From positions 283,891,534-283,955,533 of the forward strand of contig NC_133660.1 in NCBI RefSeq assembly GCF_037893015.1: a DNA stretch of 64,000 nucleotides, written 5' to 3'. Shown here one piece after another: positions 21,996-33,893 of this stretch. The translations under genes and the position numbers were made by a program. The notes under the pieces are model-generated. The model was not told the DNA's origin. It worked only from the letters and a program-made list of their open reading frames with translations, and did not search any database. The stretch's first letter is position 1; each line of letters begins with the position of its first letter. Source of the stretch: Macrotis lagotis (Eukaryota; Chordata; Mammalia; Peramelemorphia; Peramelidae).

Positions 21996-22968
21996 GGGGG
22001 AGGGATCCCCAGGGAGACATGGCAAGTCCTACCCTGTGTTGGGCCCTTACAGACAATCTGGCTCCAAGCTAGGCCCCCGAGGGTCTGTCAGGCCTATCAC
22101 CCTTCAGAAACTCGAGATATTATCAGGAGCTTAGCCCACATATGTGACCCTTTTGTATGATCCATCACTAATTATAGCATCCTAATGATGGCTCACTAAT
22201 CGTGAGTGTAGGGTGGGTCTGAAGGAGCTGCCATGATAAAGCAGGGAAGGGAGGGGCTGTGTCCCCATTCCTCAGATGAGACAACAGAGGTGTGTCGTGC
22301 CAGTCCCGAAGCACTTGGGGCAACAGCCCCGAGCTCTGGGGAGTAAAAGGCAGGACCCATGCCACAGATGGTCAGAAGATTAGTGACCTCCTCAGTCATG
22401 CTCTGGTTCTTTGGGTGGACGGTTTGGATGTTTGTAGACAAGAGACCAGGTTTGATTTGAGTGGGAAGAGCTGGAGGTGAGGCCGGAGGGATGAGATGTT
22501 AACTCCATGGATGCCGCCATGTCCAGTTGACTTAGGTCCAAACCATTTATGTTGGAGCAAGCTGCCCTGCCAGGATGGCCAAGGGCCTGTGCTGGTGGGC
22601 ACCGCTTGTTCCCGAGGCCCCTCTGCCTACAGAGACATTGGGAAGAGAAGGAACATGCTTGTCTGCCATGACAGCTGGTCACGTCCATCCGAGCCCCTAG
22701 AGTTGGCCGACTGCAACCTGAGCATGGGTCGGGGGCCGGCGGCAGGATGGCCAGGACTTCAAAGGGTCGCCTAGGCAGCTCTTGGGATCTTGGAAGCAGT
22801 CTCACCCAGCCCAGGGGGAGCAGGGTATGAGATCCCACCCTCCCTACCTCGCCCAATGTGCCCAGTGCAGAAAGGGTACCTTGGAAGAAATGCCCCTTCC
22901 CAAGCTAAGCTTAAGCTGCCAGCCTGGTGACCTTCAACACGGTGCTTCACCATTCTACCGACCTCAGT

Positions 22969-23116
22969 TTTTTTTTTTTTAAGGTTTTTGCAAGGCAAAC
23001 GGGGTTAAGTGGCTTGCCCAAGGCCACACAGCTAGGTAATTACTAAGTGTCTGAGACCAGATTTGAACCCAGGTACTCCTGACTCCAGGGCCAGTTCTCT
23101 ATCCACCTAGCCACCC
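22969..23116 (-). repeat. WSINE1-type SINE, reversed
   Basis: Poly(T) then ggttaagtggcttgcccaag and the reversed tRNA-like head. It is flanked by a perfect 9-bp duplication, cctcagttt, at 22962-22970 and 23116-23124. Confidence 0.93.
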
Positions 23117-23369
23117 CTCAGTTTCTTCTTTGGCAAAACACAAATACCAGAGGGGTGAATCCACAACGTGCATTTTTGAAGATTTTTTCCCAATGCACCA
23201 AAATCCACTTCTCCCTCTCTTCCAATTGAAAAAGAAGAAAAAACTCTTCGAATAAACCTGTATCGTCAAACAAAACCAACTATTATGGGTCATGTCAGTA
23301 GGCACATCCACACACACCTATGCGCGCATGTCTGTGTGTCTCAAATCTGCAAGCCACAGTTGTCAGAAC

Positions 23370-24620
23370 ATCTGGAGAGCATTCAACAATTTTTCCTCGT
23401 GGAGCTTCCAGTCTACTTAGCAGATGCAATGCGTTCAATGAGAAGTAAAGACTATCTAGAAAGTAGAGTGGTGGGGAAAGGAGGGAAGCCTCTGGAAATA
23501 TGGCCTGGAAAGGGCTCCGGGTGGCCAGTGAGAGAGAGAGCATTCCTGCATGGGGCTGGTTTCTGCTGATGAGGTGGAGAGAACTGTCTAGGCCATTTTG
23601 GCCAGAGCTGAGAGCACATGAAGGGAAGCAACGTACAATCGACCTGGAAAGGGCTTGAAATACTAAAGAGAAGCTTTGGTATTTTATCTTAACAGGCATG
23701 GGGATAGAGGCAATAACCAAAACTTCTTGGGCAGAGCAAGGTATAGCAGCAGCCTTTAGAAATATCCAATCAACAACTGCCTCGGGGATGGACTGGAGAG
23801 GTGGCGACCAACCAGACTATGGGATGAGTTCTGGTGAAGAGAGATGAGGGTTGAGGGTAGGAGGAAGACCGTGCCGGGAATAGAAGGGTCCAATAGGAGA
23901 CACATTGAGGGCTGAAAAAGCTAAACTGGTGGGATATGGGGGCTGGGGTGAAGGGTTAGAGTCGAGAGTTGAGGTTCCCTTGGAGCTGACACACCTGGAT
24001 GACTCACAGTGATGGCATCCTCAACAGAAGTCGGAAAGAACAAATTGTATTTTGGAAATGTTCGTTTGAGAAGCCCATGGAAAAGATAGAGATGCCCAGT
24101 CGGCATGGAGATGTGGACACGGGAGTCATCAGCACAGAGAATCTGAATCTATAGGAACATGTCCATGTTAAGCAAGGGGAGGGTCTGGGCTGCACCCACG
24201 CAAAATGGGACCCTGAGGAAAAACAAGGAGACAGGTGGGAGAGCAGTCACAAAAACCAGGAGAGATTGGAGAGGCGGCAGACTTAGCAATGAATGGACGA
24301 AAATTAGAGCGCTCTCGGGTTGGATCCAGGAGCCAGATGAGAAACAGGAGGAGGCAAGAGGGTGGTCACTTGGGGGTGGGGGTGGGGTGGGATTGAGGGA
24401 AGGTGTTTGTGAGGCTCTGAAGAGGTTTGTGGCCAGGAATTGAGCTGGTGGATAAAGAACGGAAATTGGGAGGGAGAGCATGGCTGATTCCAAGCCCCCT
24501 AGGAAACAGGTGGGTTGAAATCAGGGGTGCAAATAGGCTTGGGGTTGGCTGATGCCTTTCCCTACTGTGGGGTCAGTCACAAGGGAGGAGAGGGCTGTGA
24601 GGTGTGAGTAGGAGCAGGCA
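23370..24620 (+). repeat. Eroded L2-type LINE remnant
   Basis: Many phrases recall the long L2-like marsupial repeat: gtggagcttccagtctactt, ggtattttatcttaacaggc, gatggactggagaggtggcg, ttttggaaatgttcgtttga and gggagtcatcagcacagaga. The same type of sequence recurs at 33260-35080. It is diverged, with uncertain borders. Confidence 0.5.
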
Positions 24621-24859
24621 GAGGACAACCCAGTGTCAGACCAAGGAAAGACTGACCACTCGGCTCAGATTCTCTCAAGCTCGAGATCTCACGAGTCTAT
24701 AAATAAGTGTTTTCAAACCAAGGGCCACCCCTCCCTAAGTCACCCCCTGACCCCCTCTCTGGAGCCTCTGGCCTGTACTCGGCCAAGGGTGGAGCTGGCG
24801 ACCAGTTGGCGCCTGGAGGGGCTTGGGCCTGCGGCCCCCCAGCTGGGAAGGGGAAGCTT

Positions 24860-25150
24860 CATCCAGGCTTCCTCTGGGCCCGGCAACATTGATAATTAGA
24901 ATACCATACGGGGCCCCTCTCCCCCAGTTGCTCAGCCAGGCCAGCTGGGGGTGGGTGGGAAGCCATCTGGCTGATTAACTGGGGGCAGCAGAGTTATGGG
25001 GATAATAATAGTCCCTCCCGTTGTGGGGACACAGTTTGCAGGGCTGGTGCGCCCACATTAGCTCATTGTAAAAATTTCCCCAGAATTCTGGGGCTTGGCC
25101 ACGGCCCTGGCAAAAACTGACCAGTAAAGGGAAGGCGGACAGACAGCTGT
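24860..25150. other. Single-copy-looking AT/GC mosaic in spacer
   Basis: No repeat phrase is recognised. There are GATAA-like words (ttgataattagaataccata, ggggataataatagtccctc) and runs such as agctcattgtaaaaatttcc. It is a candidate for a conserved regulatory element, by inference only. Confidence 0.3.
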
Positions 25151-25189
25151 GGTTTCAGGGAACGCCCCGTATGAAACAGTCCCACCTCA

Positions 25190-25345
25190 AAGGGCCTCTG
25201 GTCCATCTCCTCCAGGTTCAAAATCCTGTACAATACTTGAACACCTCCGGGGACAGGGAGCTCACTACCTCACAAAGCAGTCCATTGCACTCTAGACAGG
25301 ACTAACCTGTTGTTTCTCTAAAACTCTGTCTCTCCATCTTAGCAG
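25190..25345. repeat. Probable ancient interspersed repeat, unassigned
   Basis: The phrase gggagctcactacctcacaa followed by agcagtccattgcactctag resembles a repeat often seen in mammalian DNA (aaggcagcccattccattgt-like). I cannot name the family with confidence. Confidence 0.35.
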
Positions 25346-26388
25346 CTGGAGCTACTCAAGGGCCAGATCCCACTACTGACCTTTGATCCATTCCTTCACT
25401 GGCCTGGGTAAGTTTTACACCCTCCTTAGGAGCGTCTCCTCCCCCTTGCCCCTTCCCCTTCGGAGGGGCTTATTAAATTAATATCACATTACTTCAGATC
25501 CCCAGTGGTCACAGCCCGCTGTGGCTCCAAACCCCTGGCTGGGGTTTTTGGTGAGACAATGGGGCTTGATACCTTGCCGGGGTGTCAAGGATCTGAGGAC
25601 AAATTTGAACTCGGGTCCTCCTGAGTCCAGAACCCCCATGCTTACGAGACCTGGCAGCAGGACTCCATGTGAACACTAATGGTAAAAACGATTGATCCTT
25701 ATAAAATGTGGAAACCTGTGCCTCCTGCATTTGGAGTGAGCGCCCTCCGCCCTGGTCTGGATTCATTTGGAAGGCTGCTCTTGGATCCGGAAACCTCGGT
25801 TTAAGGATATTTATCAGTCCAGAGGAGGGCAGTCGGACTGGTGGAAGGTCCGGAGCCTGCGCCACTGAAGGAGCTGAGCTGCTTAGCCTGGGGAGGAAGC
25901 CTCGCGGGAGGAATGGGAGCTGACTTCAGGTCCTGAAGGTCTGTCCCATGGGAGGGGATCAATGGGGGTCAATCAGTGAGGGGAGCAGCCCAGATGCTAG
26001 TTAAGCTGGGGCACTTCCTGCTGATGAGAGCCTGGATGGAGAAGTCCTGGAGCCTCTCCTTGGGGCATGGGACGGTGCCTAATCAGGGGTGCCCTGGGAG
26101 GATGCCTCTTGGGCAGGCTGATGAGAAGGTGCCCCGAGGTCCCTTGGAAGGACCTTCTTCTGCCTCTTCCCCCAGGAGGTCAGGCTGGGGAACCCAGGCC
26201 CAGCCAAAGCAGCTGATGCCACCTTACACCTGATACCAGTCAAGGCTGATGGGAGAGGGTGGCACAAGGGTTCCCATTTGAACTGGATCTAGCCAGGAAC
26301 TTTGCCAAGGTTGCAACTGTTGGTAGTAAGGCCAATTCTCTTTATACGCTGGCACCTATCTCTCAGGTCCAGGGTAGAAAAAGGAGGG

Positions 26389-26540
26389 TATGGCGGCTAT
26401 GTGTAGCAGTGGATAGAGCACCCGCCCTGGAATCAGGAGGACCTGAATTCAAATCCAGCCTCAGACACTTAATAATTGCCTAGTTGTGTGGCCTTGGGCA
26501 AGTCACTTAACCCCAATGCCTGCAAAAACAAACAAAAAAA
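26389..26540 (+). repeat. WSINE1-type SINE, forward (copy A of inverted pair)
   Basis: Head ggcggctatgtgtagcagtg, then gagcacccgccctggaatca, aattcaaatccagcctcaga and the tail tgcctgcaaaaacaaacaaa. It sits directly against L1 3' UTR sequence starting at 26541. Confidence 0.92.
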
Positions 26541-26893
26541 GGTACCAGCAGCATTGTGAGGTGATCCACCAGGGAGGGTACGACTCCTCTCCGTGGTTGA
26601 GCAATCAAGAAAAATCCTGAGAGACCCGCAAGGAGAATGAGAACCAGGGAGTGGCATGCTATATTCCCTTTTTAAAACTTTCTTTCTCATGGTTCCCCCC
26701 CTCCCCCGTAGTTCTCATTTCTCTTTCACTCAGTGATGAATCTGGAGATGTGTTCAACAGGTTTCTACATGCACACCTTTTACCAGAGCGTTCACCGCCA
26801 CGGCAAGGGGGGAGAAAAATGCAGAACGTGTCATCTTGCAAGTGGATGGATGTTGAAAGCAGCTTTGTATGACATTGGGAAAATAAAATAATA
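26541..26893 (+). repeat. L1 3' UTR fragment, forward
   Basis: Begins ggtaccagcagcattgtgag, resembling the marsupial L1 3' UTR, and continues through gcatgctatattcccttttt and acttttaccagagcg-like text to aagtggatggatgttgaaag and an AATAAAATAATAG end. The end region matches the L1 end at 34345-34612. Confidence 0.75.
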
Positions 26894-27663
26894 GAGGAAA
26901 AGAAAAGGTAGTGGGAAAGCATGTAAGTTATTCAGTTCTGAGAAAAAGCTTAGGACAGCCTGAGGACCTGAGAAGCTAGTGTTGGGGAAATAGGAAAAAC
27001 TAACCAGGCTAAATACCTTGAAGTCGGCCAGTGGCTTGAAGTGCCGTAAGGGGGCAGCTCTCCGTGTTTCCACTTTATAGATGGGGAAACTGAGGCAGAG
27101 AGAGGATGAGTGAATTGGCCCCAGTCATAGGGAGAGGGAGCGACAAAGTGGGCCCCTTGAATCAGGGCTGCCCCCACTTTCAGGTCTCTCTTCATGTGGG
27201 GTCATCTCCATAAACAGCTGATAATGTCCAATGCACCCCGTGTCTCCCCAGTCCTTGCAGCCCCCATATACTCTCCTTCTGCTGCAAGGCTGCATGGACC
27301 TTGGGCAGCCAGACAGGATGATTCAGGGTTGATGCCATGGGATGTCCAAAAGTCTTGTGATTGGAAGAATTGGTGACTAAGGAGGCGCTGAGCCTGGCAT
27401 GCCCAAGGTGGAACCGGCTCATCTCCCAGTCTCTTCTTGGGAGCCGTAGGAGAGGAGAGTTGCTGGGAGAGGAAAGGGCAGATGGTCACCTCCTCCCAAT
27501 AGTGCCTCTGTTCCTTTGTCTTTGTCCTGTCCCGATCTTGGCCCTTGATGGTGGTGACTAAGCAGCAGGAGCCACAGGGCTGGGGGGTGACTGTGGAATC
27601 ATCTTGAGATGGAAGGAAGAGCATCCGTGAGGAGGGGGTGGTCATCATCCCTGGTGGGGGGCG

Positions 27664-27905
27664 GCATGCCACTCCCTAGTTCTCATTCTCCTTATGGGTC
27701 TGTCACAATTTTTCTTGGTTGCTCAACCACTGAGAGGAGTCGTACCCTCCTGGAGGGTCACCTCACAATGCTGCTATTACCTTTTTTTTTTTTTTTTTTT
27801 TTTTTTAGTTTTTGCAAGGCAGTGGGGTTAAGTGGCTTGCCCAAGGCCACACAGCCAGGTAATTAGCAAGTGTCTGAGGTCTGATTTAAACTCAGGTCCT
27901 CAGGC
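27664..27905 (-). repeat. SINE plus L1 3' UTR piece, reversed (copy B of inverted pair)
   Basis: Positions 27664-27782, read in reverse, match 26541-26659 over 119 bp at roughly 89 percent by eye. Positions 27783-27905 are a reversed, 5'-truncated WSINE1 with a long T-run. The join between SINE tail and L1 segment is at the same place as in copy A. Confidence 0.8.
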
Positions 27906-28252
27906 AAAGCCACCAGGAAGACTAAAGGAGAGCCAGGAGGAGGTAAGTGCCAGGAGGGAGGGTGGAACCATCCCTCCCCTATCCTGTCCCCAGAGGCTGA
28001 TAGAGACAGCACAGGAGGCTGAACCTCGAGTCTCAGGAGTGCCAGCCCAGAGCTTGGCCATCACTCATCACTGGAGATGCCACCTGGACCGGTGCCTGCT
28101 GGGGCTGCAGCCACAGTTTCTGAAGAGCCAGGAGCGAAAGTCCTGGGCCATAACATGGTGGCTCAACATCAGAAACCCCCTTAAAACAGAAGCCTGTCCC
28201 CCTGCTTGGCTGCTGCCCCCTAATGACTGGGTGACCTGCAGCTGAGACCTTC

Positions 28253-28412
28253 CCCTATTAGAACGTAAGCTCTTTGAGGGCAGACACTGACCGTTATAAT
28301 GGTATCCTCAGGGCTAGACAGAGGACCTTGCCTATAGTAAATGTGTAATAATTTCATTCATTCATTCATTCATTCACACATTTGTTCATTCATTCATTCA
28401 CAGACCCAGGCA
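28253..28412 (+). repeat. L2 3' end with (ATTC)n tail
   Basis: Has the L2-like ending attagaacgtaagctctttg, then agggcagacactg and tatagtaaatgtgtaataat, then two runs of ATTC repeats (28351-28376 and 28385-28400). Confidence 0.65.
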
Positions 28413-28439
28413 GGCATTGCCCAGTCTGGTGACATTACA

Positions 28440-28925
28440 GGAGTGTCTGGCTTAGCCCATAGTTTGGCTTGGCAACACTTGAGCCAGGTGAGGGGCTAGG
28501 TGAGGAGCCAGTCCAGCTGTGAAGTGACCCGCTCCATCTAACTCATCCGGCTAAGACACTCCACCCAGTGAAGAGGAGCCCAGCTATGAGAGAAGAGGCC
28601 CTTCCAGGACCTAGCCCAGGTGAACAGTGGTTTCTTGTTTCCCACCAATCAATGCCACACCCAGGTGAATCTCATGAGGACTCCTCAGAGGGAGAAAAGA
28701 CTTCCAGAGCAAGCAGTTTAAGGAACTCCCTTTGCCCTCTGTGTGTGGGGCCTTTGTCTTGTAAGTTTGAGCCCACTTTCCCTGGGGATTCATGTGAGCA
28801 AAGGGAAAGTGCCCCCCTAGTTTGGGAGGAATGTTTTTGTCACTACTACTGTTCCAGTAAATCCCTTTTCTTAAATGAATGGAGTTCAGTTGATTGACTG
28901 TTATTGGAGAGCACATTGGTGGGGA
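28440..28925 (+). mobile_element. LTR-like fossil (possible solo LTR)
   Basis: A non-coding unit of about 480 bp that starts TGTCTGG and ends near GAGAGCACA. It has a late AGTAAA-type signal and a short U5-like segment (cttttcttaaatgaatggag). The layout recalls an old retroviral solo LTR. No internal viral genes are seen. Family and age are unknown; no target duplication could be confirmed, so the call is weak. Confidence 0.3.
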
Positions 28926-29429
28926 CTCAGAAACCACAGAACTCGAAGCCCTGAATTCCTGGGACCCTGAAGGAGGTGGCGGTCAGCCACCCTTCTTCTG
29001 GAAGCCAGTGTGAACAGAGGCTGGAGGGCCAGGATGGGCTTGGGGGAGGGTCCCTAAGGGAGGGTTCAGTCTGAAACTTCCCAAGGAGGCAGGCAGGAGA
29101 TGAATGGAAGATGAAGACTAAAGGTTCCAAAGAAGAGGATTAAGATAAAAGCATTTTTCAAAAAACTGTAAGATGACTCAGTAAGAATGAGAAGTGAGAC
29201 TAGAACCCAGAAAAAGATCCTGAGGATGGGATTCAGCCCTTCTCGGGGTGCTTGTCCACTTTGGGTGTCCTCCCAGCCTGCCCCTGAGACTCCAAGAAGC
29301 AGCTACAGTCCACCAATGGGTAGCCGTTGGGTTGGCCACCCAAGTGTTGGATGGGAGGATGAGAACAATTTGTTCTGATGGCCGTGAAGACGCCCCCAAG
29401 TAGGTGACATCACAGATGCCAAGGTCATA

Positions 29430-29610
29430 CATCCACTGCCTCCTGGGCCATGACCAGAACCCCTGACTTTGTCCTACCTTTGGATTATGATGACTCTGGA
29501 GGAGAGAGTGAGGCTGGTTCTGCCTCACTTAAATCCGGTTCACACACAAGTCAATCTGGCACCCCATAACGATATCAGTCCTCTTTGAAAACGAAGGCCA
29601 AACAACAACC
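29430..29610 (+). repeat. SINE of second family, 3' part, forward
   Basis: Has gatgactctggaggagagag, gaggctggttctgcctcact and aacgaaggccaaacaacaac, the same 3' body as at 7690-7965. The head is eroded or absent. Confidence 0.75.
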
Positions 29611-29696
29611 CATGGCACTGCTCCCCACTCCAGCAGGATGAAGTCTTCAGGCTTTGCTCACACAACTGGAATACCTCACCCCCCCAGCCCCAGATG

Positions 29697-29795
29697 TCTG
29701 AAAGTCAGGAAGTCCTGGGTTCAAATTCTGCCTCAGCCACTTAGTAGTTGTGTGACTCTGGAAAACAAACCAAACCAAAAAAATGAGGTTAATCC
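29697..29795 (+). repeat. 5'-truncated WSINE1-type SINE
   Basis: Contains agtcaggaagtcctgggttc, then aaattctgcctcagccactt and tagtagttgtgtgactctgg, and ends in an A-rich tail (aaacaaaccaaaccaaaaaa). The tRNA-like head is missing. Confidence 0.75.
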
Positions 29796-30376
29796 TTTCA
29801 CGGGTTGCTCCTGGTCCCAAAGCCCAGTCCCAGGTCTGACTCCTAGGTGGAGGCAAATGCCCCAAGCTGGGAGCTCCCCTCCCTACTCCTGGGGACTGTC
29901 CAGGTGCCTCTGACTTCCAGAGTCCAGAGCAGAGAGGAGCGGGCAGTCCATCATGGTGTTGGCCCTAGCTGGCTGCCCTATAGACTGAGGGGACTTTCCC
30001 TCTGTCTCTCCTCCCTCCCAGTGGGGGAGCACCTCCGCTCTACAAGGTCCGGCATTTCTTCTCTCACTCTCACCTACCCTCTATCTGATCTTGCATTCAC
30101 AACCGATTTGGACAATCGAGTTTCTTTGCTCTTTACCATTCTTGTTCCTTGTGGAGCTCGTATTTGGTGGGAAGGAAGTCAACACTTGGGCATAAAGCTT
30201 GGGGCCCCCCAATAATCAAGTCATCAGAAGTTAGACTGAACCCAGTCCCCATCCCCTAGACCAAGAATATTTAAGGGATGGGAGAGATATCGTTCTGTCT
30301 CTGAGGAGGGCAGAGTGGCAGCCTCCGACCCCAGTCACCTGGCAGGAATGAAAGTCTCCCTGGGAGAGAATACCGT

Positions 30377-30800
30377 CTGTATCCAGAGAAGGAACTATGG
30401 AGTTTAAACAAAGACCAAAGATTATTACCTCCAATTAAAAAAAAGTTGTTGGGGCAGCTAGGTGGTCCAGTGGAAAGAGCACCGGCCCTGGAGTCAGAAG
30501 TACCTGATTTCAAATCCGACCTCAGACACTTAATAAATTCCTAGCTGTGTGACCTTGAGCAAGTCACTTAATCCCATTGCCTTATGTTAAAAAAAAAAAA
30601 GCCTTCTGATAATTTTGCTATTTCTAATATTTTATTTTTTCCTAAGGTCATGATTTTTCTCAATTTCAATTTTGATCCATGTATAGCATGAAAACAATGT
30701 AAAGATGATGAGACTGCCTTCTGTGGGGGGAGAAGGGGAGGGAAGGGAGAGTGGGGGCAAAGTGTCAAATTCAAAACATCACCAAAAATGATAGGTAGAG
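30377..30800 (+). repeat. L1 3' UTR split by a SINE
   Basis: The left part (30377-30450) has tatccagagaaggaactatg and gagtttaaacaaagaccaaa. The right part (30602-30800) has tataatttt-like text, catgtatagcatgaaaacaa and gactgccttctgtgggggga, ending in a caaattcaaaacatc-like tail. Both halves match one marsupial L1-type 3' end, interrupted by the SINE at 30451-30600. Confidence 0.7.
30451..30600 (+). repeat. WSINE1-type SINE, forward, nested in L1
   Basis: A full-length copy: ggggcagctaggtggtccag, gagcaccggccctggagtca, ttcaaatccgacctcagaca, tgtgtgaccttgagcaagtc and a poly(A) tail at 30589-30600. Confidence 0.95.
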
Positions 30801-31049
30801 ACTACTATTGTTTGCAATTGGGAGACATAGAAAATATATTTTTAGAAAAGCAAGTCTCCCTGAGAAAAGCCTGGGGACAGAGGAGGCTAGATCTGTCCCT
30901 TCTGCCTCCCTTGAACCGCAACCACAAATGACCTCTTGACACTTTTCAGATAATATTATTAACTGTGAATTGAGTGGGTTGGGGAGAGAAGTCCCAAGCC
31001 CCCTTCCTGTCTGAGTGGTTGTTGATACAACAGCCCCTTCCCCTGCCCA

Positions 31050-33140
31050 CTTCTCCCCCAAGGGTTATCCCCATCTGCCACTTCCAAGGACAGAATGGAT
31101 GATTTCCTTTTCGTAACCTAAAACTCTATATAGGGAGCAGAGTCCTCCCCACCCCCACCCCTGTGGCCAACGACTTCCTGAGCTAACCCCAACCGCTTCC
31201 AGACTCAGTGGTCGAGATGCAGGCAACTCAAACCGTGTCCCAAGTAGCACTTAGCTCTTTCTCTAACCCCCGCCCCAACACTTTTCCATGCTTTCCTATC
31301 GCTCATCCCTAATGCCATTGGCTCAGGCCCCCACCGGTGGTGTCCCTTCTTTTTGTTTCAAGATATAGCCAGAACAGACTACCACTTCCCCTTCCATGAC
31401 TTCAGGGACATCCCTGTCCATCAGAGGCAGGTCTGGGGCAGACAGTCCGGGGAGGAAGGCGACATCCTGAGTGGAAGGGGCACGCTCAGGCTCTGGGCTC
31501 AGTTTTCACTGGTCCCGCCGAGGCCGTGTCCACATCAGCTGTGGCTGCCGAGTGACCTCCAACTGGAAACCCACGGGTTCTCCCAAAGGTGCATCCCTTC
31601 TCATCCCTGCCCTAGCTGCCCACCTGAACTGTGACATGACGGGGAGCCCTCCCAATGTCTTGGCTCCCCTGGGCTCACTTCCCTTCACCAGCCTCTGAGC
31701 CCCTCCATCCTCTGAAGCTGACCTTTCTGGAAGTTTCCACATCCGGTCAAAGAGCTGCCTCTCTAACCTGTGGGGAATGGACTGGAGCCCTCTGGAACGC
31801 TTCCATGTAGTCTGTTGCTTCCCTCATACATGACCACGGTTCCCCCTTGTTCCCTCTGTGCAGAGATGCCACATTGCTGTTACACCACCTTGTTCCCCTT
31901 CACACCCCTTCTGTGATCCCTCCTACCTGTCACATATGGTCCTCCATCTCCCATCTCCAGACCTCTCCAGTGACTATTCACAACTAACCTGGCCCGGGGA
32001 AGCGGGCTTAGGTCCTGGTGTGTTACTGGGGATAGACCTGGGAGAAAACCCTCATCTCATCTGCCTCTCCTGGCTTCCCCAAGTCCCAGGGAACAACCCC
32101 TCCTTCCCTCTGGGGGCTGGGTCCCGTTCATCCTGGATGGAAGCATGTTTGGGCATGGCAGAGCTTGTAAGCAACCGAGCCGTCCCAGGACAGAATGGCC
32201 TTCCTAGAGGAGCCTTCAGGCACTAATTGGGTGCTCGGAATGCCTGAACTAACTTCACTTTACAGGCAAGGAAACTGAGGTTCAAAGGTGAAGAAGTGCT
32301 GGCCACAGAGCTAGGACTCTCTGACCCGGACCCAGCCGCTTCCCCTTACTCTTGTTCATCTGTTCCACAGACGTGGCAGGCACAGCCTGTCCTGGGCAGG
32401 GTTCAAGGGTTATGCTCTGTTAAGGGCGCTCACCCACCCAGGACAGCATGACCAGAGGAGAGAGATCAGGAGCTGCCCACAGCCACTGTGCGAGGGCCTC
32501 CTTCCACACTGGGAGGGATCCCCAAGGGTTTCCTGGAGAACGAGGCGCCCGCTCCAGGCAAGAGGAGGATTCACTGTGACTCCCGTGAACACTGTCCAGA
32601 TGGGCTTTGACCCCCAACAAAAGCTCTGGGTGAAGCCAGACAAAGGCTCCGGTTGAATGAATGAAGCCGGGCAGATGCAGGTGGCTCTGCTGCCCTCTGG
32701 AGGCAGCCGCTGCCCGGGCATCCCCACCTAGGGCTGGCCCGCCATGGCCCCCGCTCCTGGTGTCTGGTGCCCTCGTGTGGCTGTGTGAGGATGGTGCCCC
32801 CCAGCCCCCTCCTCTCTGTGCCTTCCAATCCTGAGAGTTGGGGGGCTGGGAGGGAGCCCAGAGAGCAGCAGGTGCGACTCCCCCCAGCATTTTAGAGCTT
32901 GCTCAGCATTGGACACGTTTGATCTCCTGGCACAGGGGACAGAGGGCTGCCTTACAGACCAGCTGGGCCACTGGGTCACCTGTATAAGTCCTTTCTCGAA
33001 CTCAGATCCTTATGAGTAAAACTTAGTGATTTGGACCTAGTGACCACTAAGGTCATTCACAGTCACCAGCCTATGATTCCACAGCCCCCTCACTTTGCAG
33101 ATGGAGAAACTGAGGCCTAGAAAGAAGGGACTAGCCCCAA
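31050..33140. other. Spacer with no recognised element
   Basis: Mostly single-copy-looking DNA. The only repeat-like pieces are short MIR-type stretches at about 32255-32330 and 33085-33130. No exon, RNA gene or promoter signature was recognised. Confidence 0.5.
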
Positions 33141-33589
33141 TTTATGAGACCACCCACAAATTAAGCATTTATTGGGCACCCAGTGTTTGCCAGGACATTT
33201 TACAATTCTAATCTCATTGGATACTCACAAGAGCTCTGGGAGAGAAGAGCTGCTATTATCCTCATTTTTGATATGTTTTGGACTTGATGAGTTTGAGACA
33301 CCCATGGGACACCCAGCTCGAGACATCCCCAAGGCGTCTGGAGATGTGATAGTGGAAGGCAAGAAAGGTGGTAGGGGAATGAGAGATGCATGGAGTTGAT
33401 CAGGGAATCCATGGGGACTGGGGAGACCACCAAGGGAGAGAGCCCAGGGGAAGAGAAGGGGCCCAGGACTCTCTCTGGGGGAGCATTGTTAGTTAATAAG
33501 GGTGACGGGGAAGAGGACCCAATAAAGGACTCTGAGAAGGAGGGTCAGAGATGTACAAGGAGAATCAGAGGATACCGAAGTAGGTTCAA

Positions 33590-33893
33590 GGAGACAGAGA
33601 CAGAGACAGAGAGAGGGAGAGAGAGACAGAAAGAAAGAGAGAGAGACAGAAAGAGAGAGAGAAAGGAAGAAAGAGACAAAGAACAGAGAGACAGAGACAG
33701 AGTCAAAGAGAGAGAAAGACAAAGACAAAGAAAGAAAAAGAGAGAGACAAAGAGACAGACAGAGACAGAGACAGAGCAGAGTCAAAGAGAGAGACAGAGA
33801 CAGATGGAGAGGGAGAGACAGAGAGAGACAAAGACAGAAACAGAAAGAGAGACAGAGACAGACAGATAGAGGCAGAGACAGAGATAGAGATAG
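33590..33893. repeat. Purine-rich (GAGACA/GAAAGA)n low-complexity tract
   Basis: About 300 bp made almost only of G and A with some C, in units such as GAGACA, GAGAGA and AAAGAC. It gives long spurious frames rich in Arg, Glu and Lys on one strand and in Ser and Leu on the other. It resumes at about 34640-34720 beyond the L1. Confidence 0.95.

Noticed and set aside
33390-33869. 159-residue frame rich in Arg, Glu, Lys and Thr
   Set aside because: It is a translation of the GAGACA-type simple repeat; the reverse-strand Ser/Leu-rich frame at 33489-33977 is the same artefact.
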